A stretch of 64,000 nt of DNA, taken from contig VZRR01012423.1 in assembly GCA_013398015.1 (NCBI GenBank), positions 1 to 64,000 on the forward strand. The letters are read 5' to 3'. This document shows, piece by piece, positions 1 to 12,737 of this stretch. Numbering within the stretch: the first letter of the stretch is position 1; every line of letters begins with the position of its first letter. The notes beneath the pieces are model-generated. The model did no database searches. It was not told where the DNA came from and saw nothing but the letters and a program-made list of their open reading frames with translations. The translations under genes and the position numbers were made by a program. The DNA is from Oreocharis arfaki (Eukaryota > Chordata > Aves > Passeriformes > Paramythiidae).

Positions 1-3000
1 AGAGGGGGTACAGCGCCACAAATCTGTGGTTAGTTTCCTGCTTTGTTCCAAGAAAATTTGAAGTTAGGAGAGGAGAACAGTTAAGAGGAAGTCTCCAGCA
101 ATGTTCGTATTGGTTTGAATGGGAGTAACATTTTTTGCTAAGCTAGATAGTTTTAAAACTTTATACTAACTGAAATGTTTTCACCACAAAAAGGAAGTCA
201 TATGACTGCCGAACATACCAAGGATAATTATAAATGCAGTGATTTTACATTTAATATTTCAATCAGTTAAGAAGGATTCTATGAAATTATGCAGAAACTG
301 GGACTAGGTATCTGTGTAAATTCTAGACTGTGGAAGGATGGAGTGAAAAGAGCAAAGAGAATTTGATAGTTGTAACTGGTGAATAATGGGACTTCCAGAT
401 TTCTGTAATCTAAATAACAACATGTGCCTACCTTTCAACTGATTCTATAATTTCTATTTCTATGTAATAATAAGTTTATTCTATTTATATAGTGTAAATC
501 GTCCTCCCCCTGCTTCTTTTGTTTCAATTTATGCCTAGCTCGGTCCAAAAAATAAAGTGAAAGGGTTTGACAGAAGACTTTAATGAGAGCTTAGAGGTTT
601 GGGAAATTTCTGGCTAGTTAGTCAGCTCACTTTACAAAAAATAAATAAGTGTTTGCAAGTGTGTGAGCCTGGGGAGAGCTTAATTAAAGTGAATGGGGAA
701 ATTAGAAAAAATAAGGCAGCAAGAAGAGAAGGAAAATCAGTCAAGGAAGTTGCTGAAGGAATGAGAGTAAAAAGCAAGTACCAGAAAATCAAAACACAAT
801 GTTTCGTAATCATGCTGTGGTCATTCTTTCTGGTAGTTCTTCCTACAGATGCTCTCCACAGACACCTATCACATGGGAAAGAGATCTCCCTAGCAGAAGA
901 AGAGACACTGTGCTCCCACTGTAGGAATGACTATGTCAAGGAGCTTGCATCAACTGAAGGGTTTTTCTACATGGAGACATTTTCAGACATAGAACAGGCA
1001 GAATAATTAGTCCACTTTAAACTATCCTGATATGACGCCCCACTGTCAAAATTATTTTGAAAAAAGTGCTTTTATTATTTAAAAGTAAAGTAATTAATGT
1101 GGAAGGCAGCTGGATTTACTCAGTGATTGACTGTCTGTGTGGGGGAGTTATATAAGCATAGCTAAATTGATTGCTGTAGGTATGCTGGAAATTATCCCAC
1201 AAAAATAGACATACCATAGACTATAATGACAATGCATGCCCATTTTCCAAGTATGTAAATTGTAAAGCATAGATAAAGAATTTAATCATGTGGGGAAAGA
1301 CAGCTTAGCGGGGGGTTTTTTTGTGGTTTTTTTTTGTTTGTTCGTTCTTTGTTTTGTTGGGTTTTTTTCTTAATTTTTAAGAGGTAGAGTATGAGTGCTT
1401 GGAAGTTTTGAAAATGTATATCATGAAGGGCAATTGAACTACTGGGTTCTTTGACCCATAGAACAGAAGGCTGGCAGAGGTCATGCAAACATTTCGTAGG
1501 AAGAGGTAATAGCTTTTATTAGGCCAAACTGTTAGTTTAAAATAAAATAACAAAATCTGAAAAGAAGCAGCAAATCCAAGCTAAAATCTGGTTAGACACA
1601 GGTGCTCTTAATTACTGCTTGTTATGTTAATAAGGGTACAGAATGAAAGTGTCATTAGAGATTTGCAGAAGGGAGGCTTTGTACGAGAGCTGTCTGTGAG
1701 GTGGAGTAGGTGGTCATTTCAGACCCTCAGTACTGGCCAGTCTCTGAGACAAGCAGGCACTCGCATTCGGGCAGAGGTAACAAATGCAACTTTGCACCTA
1801 AGTGGACATAAAGGTAATTAATTAAGGCAAGACTGATATGCCTTGGTTTTTTAGATTTTTCTGATTTTATTAACCTCTTCGCAGGTGTATCATATGGGTT
1901 TTTGCGCTGGTTTGGGGGTGGAGGTTTTTCCTCTCAGTTTCCATGAAAATTTAGTCTATGAGTTGAGGTTTTTTTGATGACATATAAGAATCAAGCACTT
2001 AACTGCCATTAATTTTCTCTGAAAATTGAAACTATACTCTGGGCTTATTCCTTTTTTTCTTCAAATCTCACTCAGTAATTCATATTACTTTGACAAGCTC
2101 CTTCGAGTTTTAAAAGCCATGTGTTTTTCTGCCCCAAGAAGAGAAAATTCACTTGTTCATCTCAGAAGTGTATTATCTATGAGCAATAATGTTGAGTTTT
2201 TAATATAAGTCAAATTTATTTTAAAATCTGTAATTAGCTCTAGCTTTCCTAATAGATGAAAGTGAGAAGTGTTTCTAACATACAGAAAAGTGAACAAAAA
2301 TTGAAAAAAGAGAAATCTGGTCAATTAATTGAAATGTGAAAAAGATCAAAATCCATTTGATTCCAAATGTGTTTGGTGATTACTTACCATTACTTCATAA
2401 TGGTGAAACTTAAAATAGTTGAATACTAACATTATAAAATAACATCCTATGAGGACATGAAACACACTTTGTTTTGTTCTGAAAGTTAGTGAGTTCTGTT
2501 TTGGCTATGAGTTTATAAAGTTAATTTAAGAAATGCTCAAAACTTTATTCAGCTATCACTCAGAACTTTTCTGACTGCCAAAGTACTTTGGCTTCACAAG
2601 GAAAACTTCTAGTGCCAGAGGCAAAAGTATGTTAGTTAAAACTGAGGGACAGACATGAATACGTGTTTGGCTTTGGAGCTATAAACCCTGGTCAGCTTAT
2701 CTCCCCACATCACAAACCTAACTCTTATGGAGTTAGAATATCTGTGCTGCATTAGCTAGGAGCTATAGTCACTAATGAATAGTCCTGTGAACAAACAACA
2801 AACAGCAAATTAATCAAAAAATTTAAGGCAATTGCCTCACAGAGAGCACAATTTTCAAGTAATTTGAAATCTGTTCATATTTTAAATGTCAAACTGAATT
2901 AAAAGGATATGCATTTTATATTTCACCGTATGTTTTCCCAGAGAGAGAATCATCTGTCTGTTTATCCATTCATATCATTTACACAGTAGCTCACACATGA

Positions 3001-3711
3001 TGCCTGCAGCCCAGGAAGGTGTTTTATGTTTGGAAAGATGACACATTTCATTAAAATAAAAAAAAATGAAAAAACCAAGGAAGTTATAAACTAAAATTAA
3101 AAAAGATAATTTGCTATTGAATCAAAAATTTTAAAAAATCTTGAGGCCTTTCAATTCTAAATATCATCCTCAGCTTATTTCCAGAAGAGTTTGTATGAGA
3201 GAAACCTTGCTTGGAATTTTTAATTCACACACCTTAGGCACTTAAGCCACTTTCTAATATGTTAATCAGTTATACCATAAGGTGTGTCTTGTTAAAGTAA
3301 GAACTATAAGTTATATAGATGAGTAATAGAGCTCATGAAAAGATGGAGAATGTTTTTAGAAAATCTCCAGGACTTCATTACCCAATATCCAGTACCCTGT
3401 GATGCAAGATGAATGTAAATTATTATTGATAATAAAAGGTATTGCATGCCAATTGCAATGCTGGTTCTAAAGTTGTCCTGGGTGGGGTGTTAAAGGATAC
3501 TAAGCAGAGCCTGATATGACTTCTTCAGCTGGGTTTGGTTCTGTGCAGTTCCCAGCAGCAGAACTGAGTGGGGCAGATTCCCTTAGTGTTCAATGGCCAG
3601 AAGCCAGGTGGATGTTTCTGGTGTGAGAGATTCTCCCATATTCTTCACCTTTCAGGGTGAGAAATAACTACATTACCAAAAAATATGACTTACTGGAACA
3701 CATGAAGTCTC
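1..3711. other. AT-rich unique sequence, no gene seen
   Basis: No recognisable exon, RNA gene or repeat family. A T/G-rich run lies near 1311-1372. The longest open frame (599-1006, plus strand) encodes a low-complexity lysine-rich then hydrophobic peptide with no domain I know, and I treat it as chance. The stretch could be intergenic or intronic. Confidence 0.6.
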
Positions 3712-3838
3712 ACCAAGCACGGGGAAGAACTTCTTCACTGTGTGGGTGACTGAGACTGAAGCATCTCGCTGAGAGAGGGTGTGGAGTCTCCTTCTCTGGA
3801 GAGAGGCAAAAATCAAGTCTATAATTCCGTGATTGAAG
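3712..3838 (+). mobile_element. CR1 LINE fragment, 3' region
   Basis: The sense strand reads like the CR1 3' segment (GGGGAAGAACTTCTTCACTG, then GTGGAGTCTCCTTCTCTGGA), which encodes the end of the CR1 reverse-transcriptase ORF. It has lost internal sequence and ends near a CTATAATTCCGTGATT string that resembles a decayed CR1 ATTCTATG-type tail. It is an old, 5'-truncated, non-coding copy. Confidence 0.75.
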
Positions 3839-6800
3839 GAGACCAAAACTGCTTGTGCAACCTCCACAAATGGTACATGCAGGTCAGTTTGTTTATTTAA
3901 GGCTAGATTTCTTCTGTTTTCCTGTAAAATATATTTCCCCAGTACCCAAGACCTAAAGCCAACTGAAAGCCCAGGTTTTATCTTTCACGAGAATGGCTGA
4001 ATCACATCTGAGGCAAATGTAGAGAAGTGCCTCTGGTTCATTTCTTGAAGGAACCTATTTCACATACAAGAGAACAACTCTTAGACTTTACTCAAGAGGA
4101 AGTGAATATGGACAATCTTGCATTAGTTTTATGTAAATATTGTTAGTGAAGGCTCATTTAAATTTGTTTCTCAGCTTGTATAAGAACTCCCACACTAAAC
4201 ATATCAGAAAAAGTTCCCCTGGCCTCATTTTTTATTTCCAGCTGCAGTCAACACTATGTATTTAGGAACAGAAGAATAAGGTCTGAATAATTACAGTGAT
4301 TTGGGGGTAAGAGCCAGAGCCTGGATTCAAAGAAGATGAAGTATATACAGAGTCAAATAGATGCCAGCTTGATTTGGCAGGAAAATAAGTTGCCATCAGC
4401 TGAAAAGAGCCATGACTCCAAAACTTCAGGAGCAGAGTTTAGTGGAAACTTCTTTTTGATACTTTAACTAATAAGCTTAGATAACTAAATGCAACCTAAA
4501 ATCATGTAAGGAAAGAGCACCAGCATAACCATAGATTCAAAGATCCAGATGAAATCCTTTCTCATTGGTGTTTTAGAAACACCCTAAGCCAAAAATTCAA
4601 CAAGCATAGAGATTGTTGCTAAAGTATGTGCATTTATACTTTTTACTCCCTCTCTTACTGTACAATTAATCCACAATGTCATTATTTGTGAAAAAGATTT
4701 TCTCATATTCTTTGTTTTCTGTTTAATGACAGATTTCTTCAGTTAAACTTCTGTGCCTTTGAAGTCCGCAATGTTCTACAGGTATGTTATCAGCGTGAAT
4801 TTGGATCAAACAGATAGGCAAGAAGAACAAAAGCAGGGTAGTCATAAAGAAATAAAGAATGACAAAAAATTATGTCAAGGTAGGATAAAAATTTGTTGTG
4901 GTTTGACTCAGTGCACAGTTTGCAGTTGATCAACCACGGAATACTTTGATGACCAAGTCATAAAGCAACAAACATTTCTATGTTTGACTAAGTGTAAGGT
5001 TGAACTGCTAGCACTAGTATTGAGCTTGATTGTTTTTTCACTTTATTGTTATTTGATACTTTTGTGTTGTTTAGGTTTCAGTCTAAGATTAGATTCATTC
5101 CTTCCTTCACTTTAATGATGTCTGTGAAGTGCTGGAACTGAGTGGAAAAGTTGTAAAACACAGATTTTTTTTTTTAATTAATTCCCCTTTTTTGGTAGTT
5201 TCTTTACTCTTGATAATTAATGGGTAGAGAAGAATTTGTTCCGTCACTGAAAACAAAAATAAAGAAGCAAATCTGAAAACAAAACAGAAAACAAAATAAA
5301 GAAGCCTATCAAACAGATAAATCTTTAATAAGATACCTAAGACGCAGAATTGCATCTGCAGATGCATGAATACCTAAAGCAGTTACAAAGCAACACTTCA
5401 TAGGAAATGTAGTAGAAATTAATGACAGTGACATAAACATGCATATTGCCTAAGGCGTAAAAGAAATTTGTTAATTCGCAGTACCAAGGAGCCAAGAAGT
5501 CTTGATTTTACTGTGGTCATTATCCTCTGTGTATACTCTGAATTTTTGCTTTGACTATACACAAATGTGGTTCTACTCTTCTAAATCTCATTTCAGCCAC
5601 CAATTTTTCCTGAGAAAAGAAAAAAATCAGAGTATGGTTAGTACATGAGCCAGCGGTCCAAAGAGGAATAAGAGTTCTCTGCGAAGAGTATAGCTATACT
5701 GAGCTTGTTAAAGTTTCTTTGTTCATAAAATCTTTAGAATTTAATCAGAAAAAAAATTACGCTTTTTTTTAAAGATCTATTAAAATTTTGAGAAGTATGA
5801 CAAAACAGTTTGAGGTTTGTATGCAAAAAAATTTTTCTAGATGGTTCCTGAATGATACGAACCACCTGCAAAATGAAGCTTCTCTTACAGATATGTGTAG
5901 CATATTGCTCCATTTTAGTTCCTTAATTAACTAAATTATAAATATTTTCACGGCCTGTTCTGAAGTCACCAAAATTTTGATTTAGCCATGAAAGAGAGAG
6001 AGCAAAATGCAGTAAATTTTGAGCCAAGTTCGTAAAAATGTAATCAGTTGAAACTCTCCTTGTATTAAATAACATTTTTCCATAAGTAGAAGGGACTATA
6101 TTTGAACTACTTTTGAGATAGACTGTGTAGTAATTTTACAGTAATCTTAAAAGAGCTATTTAGAAAATTACAAATAACTGTTCTCTTCTACAGTATTTTG
6201 ATTATTGTCTTGTATCTTGATACAGTGTTAATTAATCAGATAAAGCCCTAAAGAGTGCAAACTCAGCTTATATTTTCTTAAAATGCCTTTTTAGTTACTT
6301 AATGCATTTTTGGGGTCAAAATTCTCTGCAACATATATCTCTCTTTAAAAGACACTAGAGGTATCCTTTGGGATTTACCCTTGTGTATGGATGGTACACG
6401 TGAGCTACATGGTAGTTCACAGGCGATCTATAGTTCCACAATCTGCCAGACATCTGATTCAAATAAACCTTTCTCCCAAAGAATAATGTTGAAACTTTTG
6501 TAACTTTTTAATAGGAGAATTATATTACACATTTTAGGTATTTTTTTCTAAATTATATTAATCTCAAAATACCACAACAAGACTACTTGTTATGTTTTTT
6601 AGGGGAGGGTTTGACAATTCAGTATTATGCTGAGGTTTCTGTAGCAAGTTTTTCAGAATACTGACTCTTCTCTCACTCTTATTTGTAAATTTTCGAAATG
6701 AAAACCACAAGGAACCTGCATACCACCATAAGAAAGACTGCGCATTTCTTAACCAAAATGTAAAATGGAGTATGTAATATATAATATAATCTAGTATTAC

Positions 6801-9800
6801 ATTTTGTGTAACAATATATCAAATTGCACTTGGTCTGTGGACAGACAAGAAAATCAAACTAAAAATTGTGAATGAACTTAAACTCACTCAGAATTACATC
6901 ATGTGGTCCATTACACATAAGGACCCATTTCAGAAATACGATCAGCCTTAGTGTGTGAGCTTTACCACCCTGCATAAAGTAAAGTTTCTTCAAATATTAT
7001 AAAAGGTGCATGTGGCAGTTATGTTCCTAACTGATAGGGCAGAAAGGAGGGTGGATTGGAGACAGAGCTTTTAATACAAAGAATTTTCTTAATTTTTACA
7101 TAGTTTAAGGAGAAAAAAGGAGAAAGAAAAGTAAGAAATAAGAAGCCACTCCTCCTTCCTTCTGTGCCTGTAATGCACAGGAAACCTAGCTCTGGCAATA
7201 TGCAATATATAATTCTGTGGAGCAGATTTGTGGTAGTGGGGTATGCTGGGTAATAGCTTAATTTCTATGAAGATCCATCCATTATGGAGCTACGCCAGCA
7301 GCTATAGTTGTGATCCAAGGCTTTCCCAAACTTTTGAGACTTACCGAAGTATTTGACAGTGTGGATAGCTATAAGCAGAGGGCAGCACAAATTACTTCAA
7401 TAAGATTATTGTGAATATGAAGCCTAGTCACTTGTGTTGAAACTCCAAGTCTAAAATAAAATAAATGCATAGCTTCATCATAATCAAAGCCTCCATTTAT
7501 CCTCCTATTTAGCCTCCATTTAAGAAAAAATAAAATAGTCCTACATATATTTTCCTAGTAATCCAAAATCCTAGGTTTTTTCTGCAAAAACCTAACATAG
7601 ACCACATGATCGTATAATGTAAATCATTAGAAGCCTGTAATTTATGCAATTTCTGCAGTATTCTATTTCCTGATATTTAATTTAAACCACATTGGAAAAT
7701 GTAAAACATATAAAGACAAAAAAGCTCCTTTCTAAAAACTCCAAAACTTATTTTCATTTTCTTCCTACCTGTAGATATCCTGCAAAGACATAGAACTTAT
7801 TTAAGTTAAACCTTTCCCATTTCATTCAAGCTCTTCTATATTTACTTATTCAGAAACTTCACTAAGTGGTACTTCTCTCATCTGCCTTCAAAACACCTAA
7901 CTTCTTTCATTAAATTGCTATTTCACACAGCACATGGTTACGGGCTTCCCTTCCCTAAGCAAGCACTTCCAAGTAGCCTCGGAAATGGCAGAGATTAATT
8001 TAAGAGGGGTTTATACAATCTTGTCAGTGAGCCACTCTGCTTGTCAAAGAGATAGGACTATAAATGTTTGTCTCTTTGTGAAGGAACTTGAAGGTAATTT
8101 GTGAAAATAGCCCACTATTCAAAAGAATAAATCCAGACGTCATTACCAGCCATTCCACATGAGTTTCAAAGATTAGCTAGAGTTGTATTTTGATTTTTTT
8201 TTGTATTTTTTTTTTGTGAAACACACAGAACACTTTAGAAATAGGCATTAAATTAGCTTTTTCTTTTCCATCCAAGGAAAGGGAAAGAAATGGTTCACAG
8301 TATAAAATATGGCTACAATCAGTACATGTTAAAATCCAAGGAGAATTTTTTTTCTGTGTTCCTCTGCCATTTGCAAATCATTTAAAATGGGTTTTTAAAA
8401 ACATATTAAGGAAGCCTGGTATTACTTTTGAAGAGGAAGAGAAGATGAAGAATGTTCATTTTCATTATTAGGTTAGAAGGAGCTTCAGGAAATATATCTG
8501 GAAAAGGTACTTGTTTTCTTTGCAAAGACAGAAAATCTTGACAAAGAAAGGATAATTTCTAAAAAAAATTTTGTGAAACTATTTTATCAGTTTGAACACA
8601 TGCATAACTGCAAAAAAAAAAAAAAAAAAGAGCTACAACTTGCTGGAAACCACCACACACACTATTTTAATCAAAAAGGCCTCTATTCATTTTATATATA
8701 TATATTAGCTTAGTTTCACTAACAATTTTTCCTAAGTATTTGGCTAGCTTTTCAAATCTTTGTACTTATTTGTATGTGCCATTTCTCTGATACCTTAGCC
8801 AGGTAAAGATGTTGCCAAGAAGTACGAGATTTAATATAAAAACTTGCTTATTCTTTTTTGCATCTTACAGCATAAATTTCCATTTTTTTCTTACTTCCCC
8901 TGACACTCAGCTGTTCTTCCAAACCCCACCCATCTTACTGAACCTAGTAAAGTCTCATTTTGCTTCTGTTTTATTGTCTTCTGATGGCTACTTCATTTTC
9001 ATTATTTTTTCCTATTTTTAAAATTTTTGCTCCTCCCTTGAATTTGTTGGGTTTTTTAAAAATCCATTTCTGCCTTCTGCTTTCATCTTCTTAAGGCAGA
9101 CTCTTTCTTGAGACATATATATATGTATATAATGTATTTTTTATATACATACCGATGAACATGTGTATATATATACAAATATAAATGTTTCTAGATAAGT
9201 ATAAAAAGATAATCCTGGTTTTATTCCCTGTCATTTACTGCCCTTTCCTGAGCTTTAGGAAGCATTCTTTAAATTTAATCTTTCAAAGGTAGGATTTTCT
9301 AAAGATATGGCTCATAATTTGAATAATTCTTTAAAATATGTTGACAGTCTATTTTAAAAATATACTTTAATCCAAATAAATCTTAAAACTGGACAGCTAC
9401 AAGGGTGACTTTTTCCAGTGATACTTACCAGAAAAAAATCAAAGCAGCCAGGTATCACGTAAGTAAATCCCAGGCAGTGATACCTCAGAATTGATAAAAT
9501 TTTCTTGGAGACAACATCTCTGAAAACACCCGAAGGTGCAGGCCTAAAAAAACAATACCGAAGAGCCTACACATAAAAGTAAGGAGGTACTAGTGGCTCT
9601 TAAACAAAGTCTCCGTAAGATTTGCTATTAAATCTTTGTTCACATAAATTCATAAAATTTATTCCAGTCTGTGTTTAAAATCAATAACAAAATCTCTTTT
9701 TTTTAATAGAAAAGGCTCCAAGAAAATCCATTCTCTCTTTTTTTTAGATTTTTTTTTCAGATAAATCAATGCAATCAGGCTGAAGAAACTGTGGAGCTAG

Positions 9801-10144
9801 TCTCAAATATAAGCAGGGTTAACACTGGGTTTTCAAAACTTTCACAAGTACTATGAAGTTTTTTTTTAGAAAATTATTTTCTTTTACATAAAAATCCTCT
9901 TTCAAACTAGCACTGTATGACATTTTAAAAATTGGCAGAAAGTTGTATGACTACTAAAATATTTCTAAATTAAGGCTGTGAAACAACTTTGGAGCAAACT
10001 GCATTAAAATTTCTACTCCTCTGTAGGTCTTTCTCTTTTCTTCCAAAACCTAATTTGATGTGTCCTGTGAACAGGTGTTGAATAAAACACTTCAGGAGAA
10101 TAGCACACTTCCTTGTCTTACATTTGTGTTATGCTGTCGAATCT
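3839..10144. other. AT-rich unique sequence, no gene seen
   Basis: About 6.3 kb without a gene or a repeat family I recognise. It contains an 18-A run at 8612-8629, a (TA)n run near 8693-8705, TA-rich DNA at 9113-9183 and a 16-bp perfect palindrome at 5351-5366, which is about what chance predicts for 64 kb. An antisense frame at 5107-5367 is low-complexity and not credible as coding. Confidence 0.6.
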
Positions 10145-10199
10145 TCCCTTTCCCTTTCCCTTTCCCTTTCCCTTTCCCTTTCCCTTTCCCTTTCCCTTT
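10145..10199. repeat. (CCCTTT)n hexanucleotide microsatellite
   Basis: About nine uninterrupted copies of the hexamer CCCTTT form a pure polypyrimidine tract. It is not the vertebrate telomere repeat (CCCTAA), despite the resemblance. Confidence 0.97.
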
Positions 10200-11202
10200 T
10201 TATTTCATTGCTCTGTGACACTGAGCAATACATTCTGCAATTTAACAGGCACAGTGTGAAACCTAAAGGGAAACTGGAAAAAAAGATTTAACTCCTATGG
10301 AACACTAAAGTAAGGCTGAAAGCATTTTCCAACCCACTAAACACCCGTTTGACTCATATCCTGTACTTGCATTGTAAGGGATCAAGCATCTATTGTTTAT
10401 AGAATTTGGTGAGCCTTTTTGTATGTTGTATGTGATGTCTGAGAAGTCTATTCCCTAGGACTGAAAATAAATCAAACTGAAGCTTTATATGAAAAAAAAC
10501 AAAACCCAACCAAATAACAAGAAACAAGCAGCAAAAACAAGAGGAAAGAAAAAAAAACCAAAGAAACAAACCCAAACCCACAGTAAGTTAACCTAAAGAG
10601 AAAAAAAAATCTCTGATTATTTCTTACCTGTTTGTCTCCAGACTTGATTGGTTTAATTTCTATTTCTCTTTCTACACAAGAAGTAATCATAATACCACTG
10701 AACTAGCCTCCCATTAAATGGAGAAGTAATAAGATTTTGTAAATGTTGTAGAGAGATTTAAAGTAAGAATTTTTTTTTTTTTCCTTTTGGAGTGGGTGCT
10801 TATCAATGACTGACATGATGTGAAAAAGGAGATTTGAGTTTCAGTCTTTGAAAACTGAAAGACATGGCTCAAATATGGTATTAACTGTTTTGAAGTTTAT
10901 GAAAGCAGGAAATGAGTGGAGAATAAAACAAGGAAGAGCAATCTGTAGTCAAACCTAATGCAATTATTGCCTGTTTTCTTCAGGAACAAACCAAACCCAA
11001 ACAAACAAAGGAAAATGAAACATCTACATTTTCTTCAGAATTATTCCTAGATGGTGTACAGATCATCAGAATTTCTGAGTCAAATCTTGTTGATCTTTTG
11101 ATGTGATTTTAAGGGCTCCACAAAAACTTTGGTAGAAGTAAATTTTTTCAAAAATTGTCTTCTAATTAATTTTGACATCAAGTCAATAATTTGATTTGAA
11201 GT
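10200..11202. other. Unique sequence with A/C-rich patches
   Basis: No gene seen. 10489-10582 is strongly A/C-rich and poor in T and G, and 10983-11008 repeats that bias more weakly. T runs occur around 10770-10783. Antisense frames over the A/C-rich patch give Phe/Leu-rich low-complexity peptides that are artefacts of composition. Confidence 0.55.
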
Positions 11203-12412
11203 TGTGATTGTTTTGGCTGCAGTAAATTTAATTTTCTTCACAGTAGGTAATATATGAGGCTATGTTTTGGATTTTTTCTGAAAGCAGGGTTGATAATACA
11301 AGGACTATTCATGGTTGCTGAGCAGTACTTGCACAGTCAAGGTCTTCTGCTCCTCACCCCACCCCACCAGTGAGGAGGCTGGGGATGCACAAGGCACTGA
11401 GAGGGTCCACAGCCAGGACAGCTGACCCCTAGCCACCCAAGGGATATTACATCATGCTCACCATGTAAAGATATGGAGGCAAAAGGAGGAAGGGGATGAA
11501 ATTCTGAATGATGGATGGTTGTGATGGTTTAAAAACCAGCTCAGAGTTTAACTCCAAATAAGATGCTTCCCCTCACCCCACTGCACCTCTGGTGAGAGAG
11601 AGACAAAGACAGAGACTATGGATTGAGAAAACAAAGAGAGGGTGCTTTACACATGAAAGGTGCTCACCACCTCGACTCAGTTCTGCATGGCCACCGAGAC
11701 AAAGACAAGATGGCAGACGTTCCCATGGCTTGTGTTCCCCATTCCCGAGCCCGAGGCAAGGGAAGGCCATGATGGACAAAGCCCTAAAATGTTGGGTTGT
11801 CCATCTTGTGAGACCACTCCTTGACTGCTGGGCTCAGCTGTTTTTGCCACTTGGAGTTGTGTTCTTCCCAAGGGATGGGAAGGGACGGACAGCAGCGAGA
11901 GAAGAGTGGTCTGCAGGGGTGGTCCCAGCAACTTCCCCTGGGAAAAAGAAGAGAACAACAAAAGCGACAACACTTTCAGGGTGTATTCACCTTCCCTTCC
12001 CCCTGAAACCAAGCCCAGCTGCAATGATTTGTGTGGTACTGCTGTTACCCCATCCTGATAGCAGCCCTGGTACAGAATAACAAACCTCACCATGCCCACA
12101 CGGCTCTACGCTCTGCCCATTCTCAACTGGGACAATGGTGTTTGTCTTCCCAGGTCACCATTACTCCTGATGGGGCCCTGCTCTCCTGGAGATGGCTGAA
12201 CACCTGCCTGCCCATGGGAAATTGTGATTAATTCCTTATTTTGTTGTGCTTTGCTAGTGCATGTGGCTTTCGCTTTTCCTGTTAAATTGTCTTTGACTCA
12301 ACCCACAAGCTTTTCCACTTTTACCCTTCCAGTTGTCTTTTCCGTCACCTCCAGGGAGAGTGAGTGAGCAGCCGTATGGTGCTTAGTTGCCAGCTGGGGT
12401 TAAACCACAACA
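11203..12412 (+). mobile_element. ERVL-like LTR, interrupted by a younger LTR
   Basis: The outer LTR starts TGTGATTGTTTTGGCTG and ends GGGGTTAAACCACAACA, the usual TG...CA form. It aligns by eye in order with the LTR at 20320-20871: the same start, a shared middle (CTCACCCCACCCCACCAG, then CATCATGCTCA) and a shared 3' part (CAACCCACAAGC). Between 11515 and 12139 the alignment is broken by the nested LTR. Without it the element is about 590 bp. No internal retroviral genes flank it, so it is a solo LTR. I saw no clear target-site duplication at the outer ends. The ERVL assignment rests on the LTR form and resemblance to bird ERVL LTRs; a library search would name the subfamily. Confidence 0.75.
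11515..12139 (+). mobile_element. Nested solo LTR with 5-bp target-site duplication
   Basis: The insert starts TGTGATGGTTTAAAAACC at 11520 and ends CTCAACTGGGACA at 12134 (615 bp, TG...CA). It is flanked on both sides by ATGGT (11515-11519 and 12135-12139), a 5-bp target-site duplication, which is typical of ERVL-class elements. Removing the insert and one ATGGT restores the alignment of the outer LTR to its relative near 20620. The insert is GC-richer than its surroundings and carries overlapping open frames in both directions (for example 11592-12080 plus and 11677-12099 minus). These have no retroviral motif and look like chance. The orientation is assumed from the outer element. Confidence 0.75.
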
Positions 12413-12703
12413 ACAGTAACCTGCTAGAAGTATTTCATATTTCACCTGATCACAGAAACATATTCTAATACAAATTCTTGTCATGATTTCAAAGTAGTTT
12501 TATTAACTCCAGCTTCAGATAATATTTAACCACAGACTAAAGTTCCTGCTATTGCATAATTAGGCAAGAGATGTGCGTTTACTACCTAGAAGAAGGTTGT
12601 AAGCATCTTTATGTACTGCAGACAAAGACTCTTATAAGTATTATATATTGGTGCAATTACTATTTTCATTCAGCTTTGCAAGAGATATTGATAAGAATCT
12701 TCG
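12413..12703. other. Unique sequence, no gene seen
   Basis: Flank of the LTR with nothing recognisable. Confidence 0.5.
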
Positions 12704-12737
12704 CACGCACACACACACACACACAGACAGACACACA
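12704..12737. repeat. (CA)n microsatellite
   Basis: Imperfect CA dinucleotide run interrupted by GACAGA. It produces the Cys/Val-rich and His/Thr-rich peptides seen in overlapping frames, so those frames are not genes. Confidence 0.93.

Noticed and set aside
599..1006. 135-codon plus-strand open frame
   Set aside because: No domain, no strong start context, Lys-rich then hydrophobic by chance, and isolated. I saw no splice signals that would make it an exon.
5351..5366. 16-bp perfect palindrome
   Set aside because: About one such site is expected by chance in 64 kb.
10145..10199. Interstitial telomere repeat
   Set aside because: The unit is CCCTTT, not CCCTAA.
11592..12099. Overlapping 162- and 140-codon frames on opposite strands
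   Set aside because: They lie inside the nested solo LTR, where GC-richer sequence lengthens chance frames. No gag, pol or env motif.
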